From NCBI GenBank assembly GCA_049999805.1, contig JBNGIO010006131.1, positions 36,804 to 66,683 of the forward strand: a DNA stretch of 29,880 bases. Reading direction: 5' to 3'. Source of the DNA: Folioceros fuciformis. Lineage: Eukaryota; Anthocerotophyta; Anthocerotopsida; Anthocerotales. Below the pieces are notes generated by a model. It was not told the origin of the DNA, did no database searches, and was given only the letters and a program-made list of their open reading frames with translations. The position numbers and the translations under genes were made by a program. Of the stretch, positions 10,730 to 20,368 are shown piece after piece. Positions within the stretch are counted from its first letter, which is position 1; each line of letters starts with the position of its first letter.

Positions 10730-11395
10730 AGCCGCAACTTGGTTCAAGCTCGGCACCAGAACTGGATTATATCCAAGCTTCGGTATACTCTCACCCCCTA
10801 TTGAGAACGAAGCTGCTATCCTAATGTGACTTCACGAGAAAGGCCATATCTATACATGCATGGCTCTCGAGGCGGGATAGCTGTCTACCAGTCCTATACC
10901 TCACCGGAAGCATTACCACATCAATCCCTGCCTGGAACTCCAGGGCAGCACTTGTTGCCCGTTTCGGGCGACTCATGAAGGCTTAGGGCTTATGCTTGAA
11001 TCATTAGGGCTTTGTGTTGGGTTCGGATTTAGGCTCGAGGTCCGGGTTGGGGTTCGGGTTATGGGGCAAAGTTCAGTCTCAAGACAGTCTACACAGACTG
11101 CATCGATTCACCTCACGTCCTCCCTTCCCGTGGAGTGAGAAGGATTTGCATTAACTGCTGGAAGTTGCCCCGGTAATCGTTGGTGCAAACCGCTACAGGA
11201 GACCTTTGGGCCAGCGACATTTCCGTCGCCGACGCCGCAATCGATTTGGCTCAGGGATTTCATCGTGATGGTGAGCTTTGTCAAATCAAGGGCACAAGGA
11301 TGGAGTGCTTTGCTTACTGCTGCTGTGTTTTTCGGAGTTAGCGGAAGTCCAGGCATAGGAACTTACCGGTGTCACTGGTTTTCAAATTTTAGGCC
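10730..11395. promoter_or_regulatory. Divergent promoter region NOP56 / elongin-B-like
   Basis: This 666-bp interval lies between two start codons that point away from each other. It holds two telo-box-like motifs (TTAGGGCTT on +, i.e. AAGCCCTAA on -) at 10983-10991 and 11004-11012, and a G-rich GGGTTCGG/GGGTTGG tract near 11015-11060. Telo-boxes are known in promoters of plant ribosome-biogenesis genes. No TATA box is clear, and I see no gene inside. Confidence 0.5.
10983..11012 (-). promoter_or_regulatory. Two telo-box-like motifs AAGCCCTAA
   Basis: Read on - (toward NOP56), AAGCCCTAA occurs at 11012-11004 and at 10991-10983. The canonical telo-box is AAACCCTAA, so each differs by one base. 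They lie 255-285 bp upstream of the NOP56 start codon. Confidence 0.4.
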
Positions 11396-11925
11396 ATGTT
11401 CATCAGAGTGAAGCGGAAGAAGACGACGTATTTTGTGCATTGTGATCCGTCAGAGACAGTCCTCGACATCAAGGAAAAGTTGCAGGTGCTCACTGACAAC
11501 CACGTGGACCGTCAACGGCTCGTTCTGATCTCGGCTCAGCAATCTCACGTTTTGGATGACTCAAAAACCCTTGCTGATCAAAAGGTTTGCGTTGCAGCTT
11601 ATTGTGTTAGAGGCCTGTGATTCGTCTTTCGTGGCCGATGATTAGTGCTAGGGAGATGTGTGATTTGTGTGTCCCTGGAGGATTGTGTCCATGACAGCCT
11701 CGCCGGACATGTGCAGGTTGAAAATGATGCTGTCGTGGCATTGACGTTGAAACTCCCAGGTATGTGCGCAAAACTGGGGAAGTCTGAGGTTTTTGCTTCC
11801 ACAGACAGCGCACAATCTTTCTCAAGTTGTTTACTTTGTGGTGATGTGCAGACAGCAATAACTGGGAGGCAGTGATGATAGACAAACCATCCAAACAGCA
11901 GAACGTCTATTCCATGGACGACTGA
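11396..11925 (+). CDS. Elongin-B-like ubiquitin-fold protein
   Basis: Small protein of the plant ubiquitin-like group that resembles elongin B, the ubiquitin-fold partner of elongin C in cullin-type and transcription complexes. Exons are 11396-11584, 11717-11759 and 11852-11925, 101 residues. The N-terminus MFIRVKRKKTTYFVHCDPSE gives the first beta hairpin, VLDIKEKLQVL the helix, RQRLVL a strand, and LDDSKTLADQKVENDAVVAL the conserved loop and last strands. The tail is short and acidic, ending SMDD. The second exon is only 43 bp. Intron retention at either junction would shift the frame. The family match is from memory of the plant homologue; the role here is inferred. Confidence 0.9.
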
Positions 11926-12379
11926 GCCTACCTTGGCCTTGCTGACAACCCCTCTTTCCTTGACAACGAGGGAAGGCAGCTGCAGTTTGAAAGTCGTTTG
12001 CCTCTTCGTGCGTACGCCATCCAAGCTTGGTTCACCAGCGTTCACTTCCTTCACCTACTCCTCCTCCTCCTTCGGTTGTTTGTAGATGGAATTAACGGAA
12101 CGAAAATGACGATGTATTTAGGTAATCTATATCGGCACGTTGTAATTATCTTTCAAGAAGAAGTTCTGTAGTGCGGTGATCTGACTTACCTTTCCGAATA
12201 CCTTTCCGAATCCGATTCAACCTGTCCCTGTGAGACCTCGTCTGCGAATGTGGTTCGAGCAGAAGCAGCGAGCCCGCGATGGAACCAGTTTCAGTGCCAA
12301 GTTGGAGCAAGCCCAGCTGACGGCCTTGGGATGCAATTACAAAGGTGTGGACATCATTTGTTTCAGGCAACCACCCGAG
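11926..12379. other. Convergent 3' intergenic region
   Basis: This separates the tail-to-tail ends of the elongin-B-like gene (+) and the NFU-like gene (-). No gene is supported. Open frames on - at 11599-12054 are antisense to the elongin-B-like exons, and 12146-12370 has no recognisable domain. Confidence 0.6.
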
Positions 12380-12865
12380 TCAGAAGTTGGCAGCACTGTC
12401 ATCTAGCTGCGAGGGGTCCTCAATGTTCACTTCCAATATCTCAGGAATCCGGGAGCGCAAGAAGGAAGCCAGCCGCGCAAGAACCATCGATCTCTGGTGC
12501 CAGAACCGTCCCCGCAGCCGCAACGTGACGAAGGGCCCGTCCACGTCTGCTAACTCCGCCACGCCGGTGATCCCCACTGCGTCATCGAACAGCTGCAAGA
12601 GCTCAGTCCTCGCCTCCACCAATACCTTCTCGATGTTCTCCTCCGTCAGGTCCAGCGGCTCCACCACACCGCTTCTGCACCGGCGCCTCATCTCCCGGCC
12701 CAGGCCTTGCTCTGTCCTCTGCCTCTGCACCCAGGCTCGCTCCTTTCCCCGCAGCAGCCTCAGAGCGCCAGTGCTGGCAGTGCCGGCTTGCACAACTCCT
12801 TGACAAGGAGAACGGCAGGGGAGGAAATGCGCGAGAGCTCCTGCGCAATGTATAGCCCCCGCCAT
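12380..12865 (-). CDS. Plastid NFU-like domain protein without CxxC
   Basis: Single-exon gene of 161 residues. Residues 1-65 are Arg/Ala/Ser-rich with almost no acidic residues, like a chloroplast transit peptide. Residues 71-154 resemble the C-terminal NifU (NFU) fold: LDLTEENIEKVLVEAR, then VDGPFVTLRLRGRFWHQRSM, then RIPEILEVNIED. In iron-sulphur scaffolds the loop reads GxCGSCPSS and its two cysteines hold the cluster. Here the loop is GRFWHQRSM with no cysteine, so it cannot act as a normal Fe-S scaffold. The end, QLDDSAANF, matches what I recall of a conserved single-copy plant protein. I chose the ATG at 12865; the frame is open upstream but only from a TTG. Function unknown. Confidence 0.85.
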   Translation of the reverse strand: MAGAIHCAGALAHFLPCRSPCQGVVQAGTASTGALRLLRGKERAWVQRQRTEQGLGREMRRRCRSGVVEPLDLTEENIEKVLVEARTELLQLFDDAVGITGVAELADVDGPFVTLRLRGRFWHQRSMVLARLASFLRSRIPEILEVNIEDPSQLDDSAANF

Positions 12866-12910
12866 CTTCAGAGCTGATGGATGCAACGCAACTCTTGTTA
12901 GTGGAAGCCC

Positions 12911-12918
12911 TTTATATA
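12911..12918 (-). promoter_or_regulatory. TATA box of the NFU-like gene
   Basis: TATATAAA on -, about 46-53 bp upstream of the ATG at 12865. Initiation about 30 bp downstream would give a 5' UTR of roughly 15-20 nt. Confidence 0.45.
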
Positions 12919-13562
12919 TGCATCCCAGGTGCGCTTCACGCGGAAGTCTCTTCTCTTAATCGCGTCAGCTTTTTTCTATAAAACGCGGCCACGATGAAGC
13001 CTGGTGTTCCACGCGGCAGGTTGTGATGACTACTTAGGTTGGTGCAAGGAAAGCCAAGCATGCAACGGGAAGGTGGTGACGCCTGTCCGTAAAGCAAGTT
13101 CAATAGTCTCCAAGACTTGTGTATTATGTAAAGTTCCACATACCAGTGCCAAATATCAGCACGACACACTAAGAGACTGGGCCCCTAACATGATTTTCAT
13201 CAAGGGGGCTACGAGAGACTTTGCCTGGAAAACTCATCAACGAAGTGTTCAGAACAAGCTCCAATGGCTTGATGAGAGGAGATCTTGTTGCAACCCGGAA
13301 TGCCCAGCTGCATTGCTTTTATTTTCCTCCGACTCGGTCTTACTTCTTTGCTGGCCTACCCCGCTGTGATGCGGGTGGTACACAGGTACAGTAGTCCCTC
13401 CAGAGCACAGGTATGAGCCGACGTTGAGACCAGCCCCCGCCCCCTCCTCCAACCAAGGATGCAGATGATGGACAAAACAACGCTGCCACAATGAGAGGAA
13501 ATGGACATGGCCAAGGTAGACCAATTCAAGTTCGAGTAGTCATCAATGCTCCGCCAACAACA
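12919..13562. other. Intergenic region, no gene seen
   Basis: This lies between the NFU-like promoter and the 3' end of the DUF538 gene. The + frame 13004-13369 and the - frame 13249-13524 show no known domain and no coding-like composition. Most of it is probably 3' flank of DUF538 and distal promoter of the NFU-like gene. Confidence 0.5.
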
Positions 13563-14054
13563 TCACTGGAGCCGTACCCGCAAAGGCTCTATGAGGACAG
13601 GTCTGACGGACTTGGCATCGCACTCGGGGCCCTCATCGAAGTTAGAAATGGGGTACTTGGCGGAGAGGATGCCGACGGAGAAAACCAGATTGTCATTGCT
13701 AACCTCAATGCTGGTGATGCTGAGCCACACGAAGTACACCTTCACCTGAATGCCTCCCAGGTCCTTGAGCTTCCCATACTGCAACACCCCGGTGATGGTG
13801 TCCGCGTAGCTTACCGGCAGCTTCTCCCCGGGAATGGTGTAGGTGCATTTACCCGTCAGATGCACCACGAACCTGCCATTGCTCTGCAGGGTGTAGTCCA
13901 CCACAGTGTGGGGGAGAAGCCCTTTGGGGAAACCGTTCCGCTCCAGCTCCTCGTACGCTGTGATCTCCGTCCCAGCATGAGCCTGCCCCCGCCACAGCCA
14001 CGCCTGCAGCGCCACCAGGGCCACGCACAGCTTCTGCAGCATCCTCCCCTGCAT
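13563..14054 (-). CDS. DUF538 family secreted protein
   Basis: Intact single-exon member of the plant DUF538 family, 163 residues, typical for the family. An N-terminal signal peptide, MLQKLCVALVALQAW and following, ends near AHAG. Family marks are AYEELERNGFPKGLLP, VDYTLQSNGRFVVHL, the CTY of the central strand, and the late SVGILSAKYPISNFDEGPEC. Two starts are possible, 14054 or 14042; the second puts the hydrophobic core nearer the N-terminus. The structural relative outside plants is the BPI/lipid-binding fold, so lipid or small-ligand binding is suggested but unproven. A 203-codon open frame lies antisense to the whole gene and is not believed. Confidence 0.9.
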   Translation of the reverse strand: MQGRMLQKLCVALVALQAWLWRGQAHAGTEITAYEELERNGFPKGLLPHTVVDYTLQSNGRFVVHLTGKCTYTIPGEKLPVSYADTITGVLQYGKLKDLGGIQVKVYFVWLSITSIEVSNDNLVFSVGILSAKYPISNFDEGPECDAKSVRPVLIEPLRVRLQ

Positions 14055-14326
14055 AGCTCAGCTCAGCCTCCTTCCCGGCCTGGATCTGAGCTGGAGGTAT
14101 GAAGAGCGACCAGGGAGGATTCCTCGTACTTTGTAAGGTGCGCCAATAATTGACGTGAAACCCCTGTGTTAGATGTTGGTATTAATCCTTAAGGTTTGGA
14201 GTTGGAAACCAATTTGCTCAGTGAAAGCGAAAAAACGTCTTACCGCCTGCCGTGAGACGCAACAGCACCAGCAGGAAGAGCGCGTCCGAAATCCTGCGGA
14301 TGTGCGCGTAGTTCAATCCGCGAGCC
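14055..14326. promoter_or_regulatory. Divergent DUF538 / TIC20 promoter region
   Basis: 272 bp between two outward-pointing start codons. A CCAAT-like CCAATAATTG lies near 14143. No clear TATA box is seen for either gene. Confidence 0.4.
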
Positions 14327-15370
14327 ATGGCCTCCGCTCGCTTGCACCAGGTTCGTGGACGCCGTTACCGACGCTGCGTCGCTCCTTCTACAGCCAATGT
14401 TTCATTCGAGCATTCTCCGCGTTCCTGATGCAGGTTGCGAGCGTGTCGGTGGTAGGATCGAAGCTGGATGCGGTGCGTTCGGCTGCTTCCCCGTTGCCAT
14501 CCGCGGTGAGGTTCAGGCCGCGATGGCTGATGGCGAGCGCTGCAGCGACCTCGGCTGTGCCAAGTAAGAGCCGGGCACAGAACGATGTGTCCAAAGCCCT
14601 AAACCCTTCCAAAACCCTGCATGTTTTCCTGCCTCGAGGTCTTGGACTGATATGGCAGGCAGTACAGTGAGGATGAAGTAGAAATTCAGCGTTTTTTGAT
14701 GGACGGGTAGTGGATTCCTGCAGAAAGGAGCCTTGGATCTTGCTCCTCGGCATTTTACGAGGGAGAATGTGGCCGGATTCGGACAACGCTCGGCCTAGGG
14801 ATGACTGCTCTGCTTCCCCGGAGAGGGAGTAGGGGAGGAGGGGCCGCTCGAGCTGCTGATGACGTTCCTTCTTTCAAGGGATTTCCTCCCATGACCGAGA
14901 AGCCAAAGTGGTACTGGAGGCTGCTGGCCTGCATCCCCTACCTCATGCCGCTGAGTGAAACATGGATGTACGCAGAGACGGCCTACAGTCTGCACCCGTT
15001 CTTGGAGGATTATGAGTTCTTCACCTACCCGTTCCTCATCATGATCGGCTCTCTCCCGGGATGGTTTCTCCTTGCTTACTTCTTCGGCGCCTACCTTGGC
15101 ATTGTCCGGAACAACAGGTGGCCTCATTTCCTCAGATTTCATGTTGTTACCGGAATGCTGTTGGAGATCATGGTGCAGGTGATAGGCACGGTGAACGACT
15201 GGGTGCCGCAGGCGCTATACTGGGGCAAGCTCGGAGCTCACTACTGGCTTGCCATCGCCTTCGCCTTCTTCTTCATCGTCATAGACTGCATCCGCTGTGC
15301 TCTCAAGGGCATGTATGCCGACGTGCCCTTCCTGTCAGATGCTGCTTACATGCAGATCCCTTATGAGTAA
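14327..15370 (+). CDS. TIC20: TIC20, chloroplast inner-envelope translocon channel
   Basis: Core membrane subunit of the TIC protein-import channel in the inner envelope. Exons are 14327-14350, 14434-14563 and 14724-15370, 266 residues (TIC20-I is about 270). The last exon is secure: KPKWYWRLLACIPYLMPLSE, then four membrane helices at about 117-132, 155-179, 190-208 and 223-245, including FHVVTGMLLEIMVQVIGTV and the end VPFLSDAAYMQIPYE. Exons 1 and 2 are inferred: they keep phase (0, then 1) and give an Ser/Ala/Arg-rich transit peptide beginning MASARLHQVASVSVVGSKL. The third-exon acceptor TTCCTGCAG at 14723 is the best in the region; another AG at 14840 would also keep the frame and shorten the protein by 39 residues. 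The 24-bp first exon is the weakest part. Confidence 0.9.
14594..14602 (+). promoter_or_regulatory. Telo-box-like motif in TIC20 intron 2
   Basis: AAGCCCTAA followed by ACCC, giving a run close to a plant telomere repeat plus one mismatch, about 30 bp into the second intron. First introns and leader regions often hold such elements in plant housekeeping genes. Function here is unproven. Confidence 0.35.
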
Positions 15371-16784
15371 ATTGTTTCTCGTCTATGACCAAGACAGACC
15401 CTGATTAGTTGCCGGCTCCGCCCTGCTGGCCAAGAGGCATTTCACGTTGTTCCTGTCTGCTTTGTTCTAAATTGTGAACAGCTGTGTGTGTGTTTGGACT
15501 GGTCGTTGTCGACTTGGTGCACTATTTTACGTCTTGGAATTCTCTCGAAAACATATTACCTGCTGCAAACATTTCATGTAGCGGAAGAAACCGGCGCCGT
15601 GGGTAGGCGGCTTGTGACAGACAGTAGAGGATTAATAAGCGGAGAGAAGCATCAACAAATGCCGCCACAGGGCCTTGTGCTGATACGATGCGAGCGCAGC
15701 AGACTGCAGCAGTGCGCCGCTGGAGATTGCATCTCTCCCCTCCGCGGATCCCATAGCGGTGCGGAATCTATGCGGTCAGGGCAGACGAGGCGACTCCTCT
15801 CCGGCACCGCGGTTCGCATTGCGGACGCCTGCTCCTCCGTGGAAGCTTCCGGATGAAGCTGCCGGCGTTTGTGGGCTTGCGGAGGTCTTGCAAGGGCGGC
15901 CTCGAGGAAGGCTTTTGGCGGCGGAAAGTTCGCGGATCTGAGGTTTTGGAGTCCTTTCTGGGGCACCGCAGACGAGTTTCGGCAACCTGGATTCACCAGC
16001 TGGCAAAATTTGCGCTCCTGCGTGTCGGTTTGAGTTGGTTCTAGCTGGCGGTGCACCTTTCGCGGCGGGGGCGATTAATGTTCTCGTATTCTTCCGAGCT
16101 GCTGTCATCCGCTTCCAGCTGAGCTTCACTAGAAAAATGGCAACTTGGAGCTGCAGCTGATCCAACTCATTTCCGGCGGTCCTGTTGCGTGCGCGCGGTC
16201 AGGATCAGGATCCGCTTGTGTATTAGGACAGCGTGCAGCGGCATTGCGTGGAGGGATGCGGAGGATGATGTGCAGTCTGCTGCAATGTGATTTGGTGCAC
16301 AATCTTCTGCTGGAGAGGAGTAGATGAGTTGAAATGTAGACAAATTTTCGGAGTAGACTTGGGCGGAATGCGCGGGAGGACGCGGTTGGTCGCGATCTAG
16401 AGATTTGAGCTGATCCCGCTGTGTATTCATTGGTTGCGAAGGGAAGCGAGGAACCACAACCTGTGGCTTGGTGTGGAAGGAAGCTGAGGGTACTTTTTTC
16501 TCGCTGGTATTCGGTTTCGGCAGCTACTCGAAGATCAAGCTTCGGAACAAATCTGTGCATGACAGTGAAAGCATTCCGAATTTTCTCAGGGAAGGTTGCT
16601 TCTCGGCACGCCGTTGCAGGGGTTTGCTTTGACTAAGCATAGCCCTCTTAAGCGATTTGGTACAAGTGATAGCTTCTGTGCGTATGACGAAAGGCATATT
16701 GCCTTGGCCTAAGACGCAGGGGACACTGCTAGGCTATGGGTTGGACAGGTCATAGACCAGCGGCAGGATTCATAACTTAAGTCA
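15371..16784. other. 1.4-kb GC-rich intergenic and leader region
   Basis: This covers the 3' flank of TIC20 and the promoter plus probable long leader of the GT4 gene. It is open in several frames on both strands (for example 15652-16056 and 15776-16165 on -), but those frames overlap each other, are Arg/Ser/Pro-rich and match no family I know. No TATA box or polyadenylation signal stands out. Confidence 0.5.
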
Positions 16785-19469
16785 ATGGAGGGTGATTCTC
16801 GCCCTGAATTATCGTCAGATCTCTCGGGAGTGGTGCTGAAGACCTCAAATCTTGCAAGCAGCCGTAGTCTTAAACTGACAAATACACCATCCGGCAAGCT
16901 GACCCCTCGGGCCTCGGCTCTTAACTCTCCATCTTTCCGACGTAGTTCGTCCTTCAGGGCTCACAAGAAGGTTGAGGCCCGAGACGGGACTCGTCTGGTG
17001 GCATCAACCAGGTGGATTTCGGGACTGTGTTCTCGCCGAAATGTTGTTCCATGGCTACTCCTCATTGGGCTGTGGAGTTACGTGGTGTTTCTTCTGCAGT
17101 ATCGCTGGGTTGCAGGGACAGAAACTACTTTTGGCCTTTTCGGTTCTGGAGTTCAGGAGGATCCAGATCTGAGGACTATGACTATTGAACATTCTGCTCC
17201 ACGTCATTCTCATAACTTATCAGCACATAAGACTTCGAATGCTGGCTTTACAGGTCAAGTGAATGGTCATGTATCCGATCCAGCTACAGTCGGCAGAAAA
17301 TCGAAAAGCAAAACATGGTCTCGGTTGTGGCCCTGGAGGGAAAAGGGACCTGAACAGATGGACAACGGCAGACACGGAAGGGTACATAAGAGGATTGTCG
17401 AATCTGAAGGAAAGGCTGTTGAGCAAATAGCAAAACCCGGAACCGTTGCTGGACGTCTGGTACATGAAGATGTCAAAAGCTCAGGCACCAGTGACGAATA
17501 CCCTATGGTACTGACAGGTGATCCAGCCCAAGGAAAGCTTGTTGGTCCTTTTGATTTTGATTCGAAAGCGGTGGGCTCTGCTGCTAAGAAGTCGAGAAGA
17601 TGCAAGAGGAATGGCTCGTTCCCTAAGTTTGTGAAGGACAAAGTGGTGATTGTAGTCCTACATGAGTTGTCTATGACAGGAGCGCCGTTAGCAATGATGG
17701 AGCTTGCGGAGGAAATGCTCAGTTGCAAAGCTAAGGTCTCTGCAGTTGTTTTAAGTAGAAAAGGGGGCCTTTATCAAGAACTCACATCCAGAGGTATAAA
17801 GGTCATCGGTGACAAATCACAGAACAGTTGGAAGGTGGCTGCAAAAGCTGATTTGGTGGTTGCTGGTTCTGCAGCGTGCGCTTCATGGGTTGGTAAGATC
17901 GTGTTTTGACTTGTATGGGGGATAGCGTTGGTTATCCAGCATTTGTGTCATCTGCCAGCACAGGAGATGACTCATAAGCATTTGCATACTGCACTTGAAA
18001 GGTTGCATTAGTGCAGGTAAGTCAGCAGCTTACAATCAGAGTCCTGAGGAGTTTGCTATTTTGCAGGTCCTTACTTGGCCAGAAACCCTGGGGCGGCTGG
18101 CCGCTTGGTGTGGTGGATAATGGAGAACAGACGAGAGTATTTTGACAAGTCTAAACAGCTTCTCAACAGGGTACGAGCTTTGGCGTTTATCTCTGAGTCC
18201 CAGGCACAACTCTGGCAGCAGTGGTCTCTAGAGGAGAAGATAGCACTGCAACCCACTGTCGCTGTGATACCTTTATCAATTAGTGATGACCTGGCCATAT
18301 TGGCAGGTGTTGGTCAGTCTGGCAAGCTAAATGGCACGCTAACCATAGACATAGCAGAAGAGATGGCAGAGAAACGGAGAAAGATGAGATTTCAGGTGAG
18401 ACGAGCAATGGGAATAGATCCTGATGATATGCTCGCCATTTCACTGAGTAGTATCACTCCAGGAAAAGGTCAGTACCTGCTGGTACTTGCAGCCCTTATG
18501 GTTGCTGAAGACATGGAGGACGAGGGCCCAGAAGGTCTGGCACGCTTGGAGAACGTAACAAGCGGTACTTTGTCTACCTCGATCGGTGGAGCGGGGTCCA
18601 GGGGTTTAACTGCAGCTTCCGTGCGATTTGAGCTTGCGGAGTTGTCAAGCGAGCAAAGCAGGGCCAGTACATCTGAGGCAGAGTCTGTCGTAGAGAGCAA
18701 GGGAGATGAGCAGCCTTATCTTCAAAAGCCTAGTCCAACAAGCAGGACACTCCAAGCAGCAAGCAATGCCGGGGATAGAACCTTGAGAATTCTAATTGGA
18801 TCGGTGGGTTCGAAGAGTAACAAAGTACCCTACGTGGAGAAGATTGTAGGTGTGGTATCCAGCCACTCTAGCTTGGCTGACACGATGTTTTGGACGAGAG
18901 CTTCTGTGCATGTGGCACCTCTGTACGCTGCTGCTGACGCATATGTGATGAACGCACAGGTATTATCTTTAGCCTGATATCGGGATTTGGATTGTTGCAA
19001 GTTTCGCTCTGTTTCTGTTAAAACGGGAAGTTGATATGAATGATGACAGGGCATTGGAGAGACTTTTGGAAGGGTTACCATCGAGGCCATGGCTTTTGGT
19101 TTACCGGTTAGTAGTACCTTCCTTTCTTTCTTCCGTTGAGGAGAAAAAGATGTCTTGCTTCCAGCAAGCCACAAGCCTGCGAGTGAAATCTCAAGGCCGT
19201 CTACTGTCTGCCGCATGCAGGTGCTAGGGACGAATGCCGGAGGAACCAGGGAGATAGTGGAGGACAATGTGACAGGGCTACTTCACCCGGTTGGACGTGA
19301 TGGGGTTCCGGTTCTTGCCCAACAGTTGAGGCTTCTACTAGACAAGCCTAGTCTTGGAAAAGAATTGGGTCAGAGAGGCAAGGAGAAAGTCGAGCTCCTT
19401 TACAGAGAAGGACCCATGTACGAGAAGTTAGCTAGATTATTTTCTCAAACTGAGGAAGGACCATCCTGA
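16785..19469 (+). CDS. GT4-type Golgi glycosyltransferase
   Basis: GT-B fold glycosyltransferase of family GT4, of the plant type exemplified by Arabidopsis At1g75420/At1g19710 (recalled). Exons are 16785-17892, 18067-18959, 19050-19106 and 19221-19469, 768 residues. The N-terminus is a Ser/Arg-rich cytosolic tail with one membrane anchor at about 87-106 (VVPWLLLIGLWSYVVFLLQY), as in type II Golgi proteins, followed by a weakly conserved stem to about 285. The catalytic part starts VVIVVLHELSMTGAPLAMME and continues WWIMENRREYF, SLSSITPGKGQ and RILIGSVGSKSNKV. It ends with the donor-site EX7E motif ETFGRVTIE at 671-679 and VLGTNAGGTREIVEDNVTGL. The EX7E motif sits in the 57-bp third exon. Donor and acceptor sugars are unknown. 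Confidence 0.93.
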
Positions 19470-19547
19470 AGTTCTAAGCCTTCACTAGTTACAAGGGAGG
19501 GTGACCGGCTCAATTCTGTGTACTGTACCATACGCGTTGATTCTTTG

Positions 19548-19553
19548 AATAAA
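19548..19553 (+). terminator. Polyadenylation signal AATAAA of the GT4 gene
   Basis: A canonical AATAAA lies 78 bp after the GT4 stop codon, inside the 219-bp gap between the convergent GT4 and MED21 coding regions. Confidence 0.5.
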
Positions 19554-19688
19554 TTTCAGATATGCCGAAATTCAGATTACAAATTTGTGATCCATACATG
19601 GTGTCAATCGATCGCCAGAGACCACTGTACAGTTGCAGTTGGCTGGACTAACATGCGTTACACCGTGAGACGGATCAACATGTGAGAT

Positions 19689-20276
19689 TCATTGAGGCGG
19701 CTTCAGCCTGAGACAGTTGTCTGCTACCTGATGAAATAGTTCTTGAATCTGCTTCAACTCCCTTTCTGCAGCAGATGTGCAGTGAGAATGAGATTCAGAC
19801 CAAGGCTGAAGATCAGATTCTACAGGTTAACACAAAGGAATGCAAGCAAACCTGCAGCATCCAGCTCCCTGAACAGATCGTTGCCAACAGCATCGTTCTC
19901 TGCTTGAAGCTCTGCCAGTCTCTTCAGCTGCTGGGACTCCCCTCCCTCATCCACCGGAAGAGCAGCCACCAGCGCATCAAACTGTTTCACCACACCATCG
20001 GCTTCAGAGGCCAGATGACCATCCAGCCAGCCAAGAAAGCACGAGACTGCCTCAAGCACAACCTACCTCCTTCGCAGCCTGCACCAGAGCTTCAGCCATG
20101 ACTTTAGGCTGCTCCGCAAACGCAGCTATTTCCTCGGCAGTCTTGGTCTGCACCGCCTCCGAGTGGTCTCTGGACAGCCCCGTCGGCGGGGCGTCTCTCT
20201 GGAACGTTCCCACGGTGGTGAAAGCCAGGAACGCGATCTTGTTCGCCTGCTCCTGCAGCTGTGCGATGATGTCCAT
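19689..20276 (-). CDS. MED21: Mediator complex subunit 21
   Basis: MED21 (Srb7) is a coiled-coil subunit of the Mediator middle module; with MED7 it forms a hinge that relays activator signals to RNA polymerase II. Exons on -: 20276-20067, 19981-19852 and 19765-19689, 138 residues (Arabidopsis about 139). It starts MDIIAQLQEQANKIAFLAFT and has the RDAPP proline patch. The core FDALVAALPVDEGGESQQLK and AELQAENDAVG follows. The last exon supplies ERELKQIQELFHQVADNC as the terminal coiled coil. All phases agree (0, then 1). The start codon is 92 bp from the divergent plastid gene at 20369. Confidence 0.95.
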
Positions 20277-20368
20277 GGCTGCCTCCGGCCACCTCCGATC
20301 CAACCAAGCCCTAACCTCCCGTCTCGCTCCGCTCACTTCTCACTTCTCCAACTCCCCGCGCTCCGCCG
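20277..20368. promoter_or_regulatory. 92-bp bidirectional promoter MED21 / plastid gene
   Basis: The whole space between two outward start codons is pyrimidine-rich on + (CTCCCGTCTCGCTCCGCTC, CTTCTCACTTCTCC) and lacks a TATA box. It contains AAGCCCTAA at 20306-20314. The architecture fits a compact TATA-less bidirectional promoter with initiator and Y-patch elements. Confidence 0.6.
20306..20314 (+). promoter_or_regulatory. Telo-box-like motif AAGCCCTAA
   Basis: One mismatch from the canonical AAACCCTAA telo-box. It sits 55 bp upstream of the + strand ATG and 30 bp upstream of the MED21 ATG. Confidence 0.4.

Noticed and set aside
13491-14102. 203-codon + strand ORF
   Set aside because: It is antisense to the intact DUF538 gene and its translation resembles no family.
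15652-16165. Overlapping - strand ORFs of 134 and 129 codons
   Set aside because: They overlap in different frames, are Arg/Ser/Pro-rich with no domain, and lie in a GC-rich leader region where long frames are common by chance.
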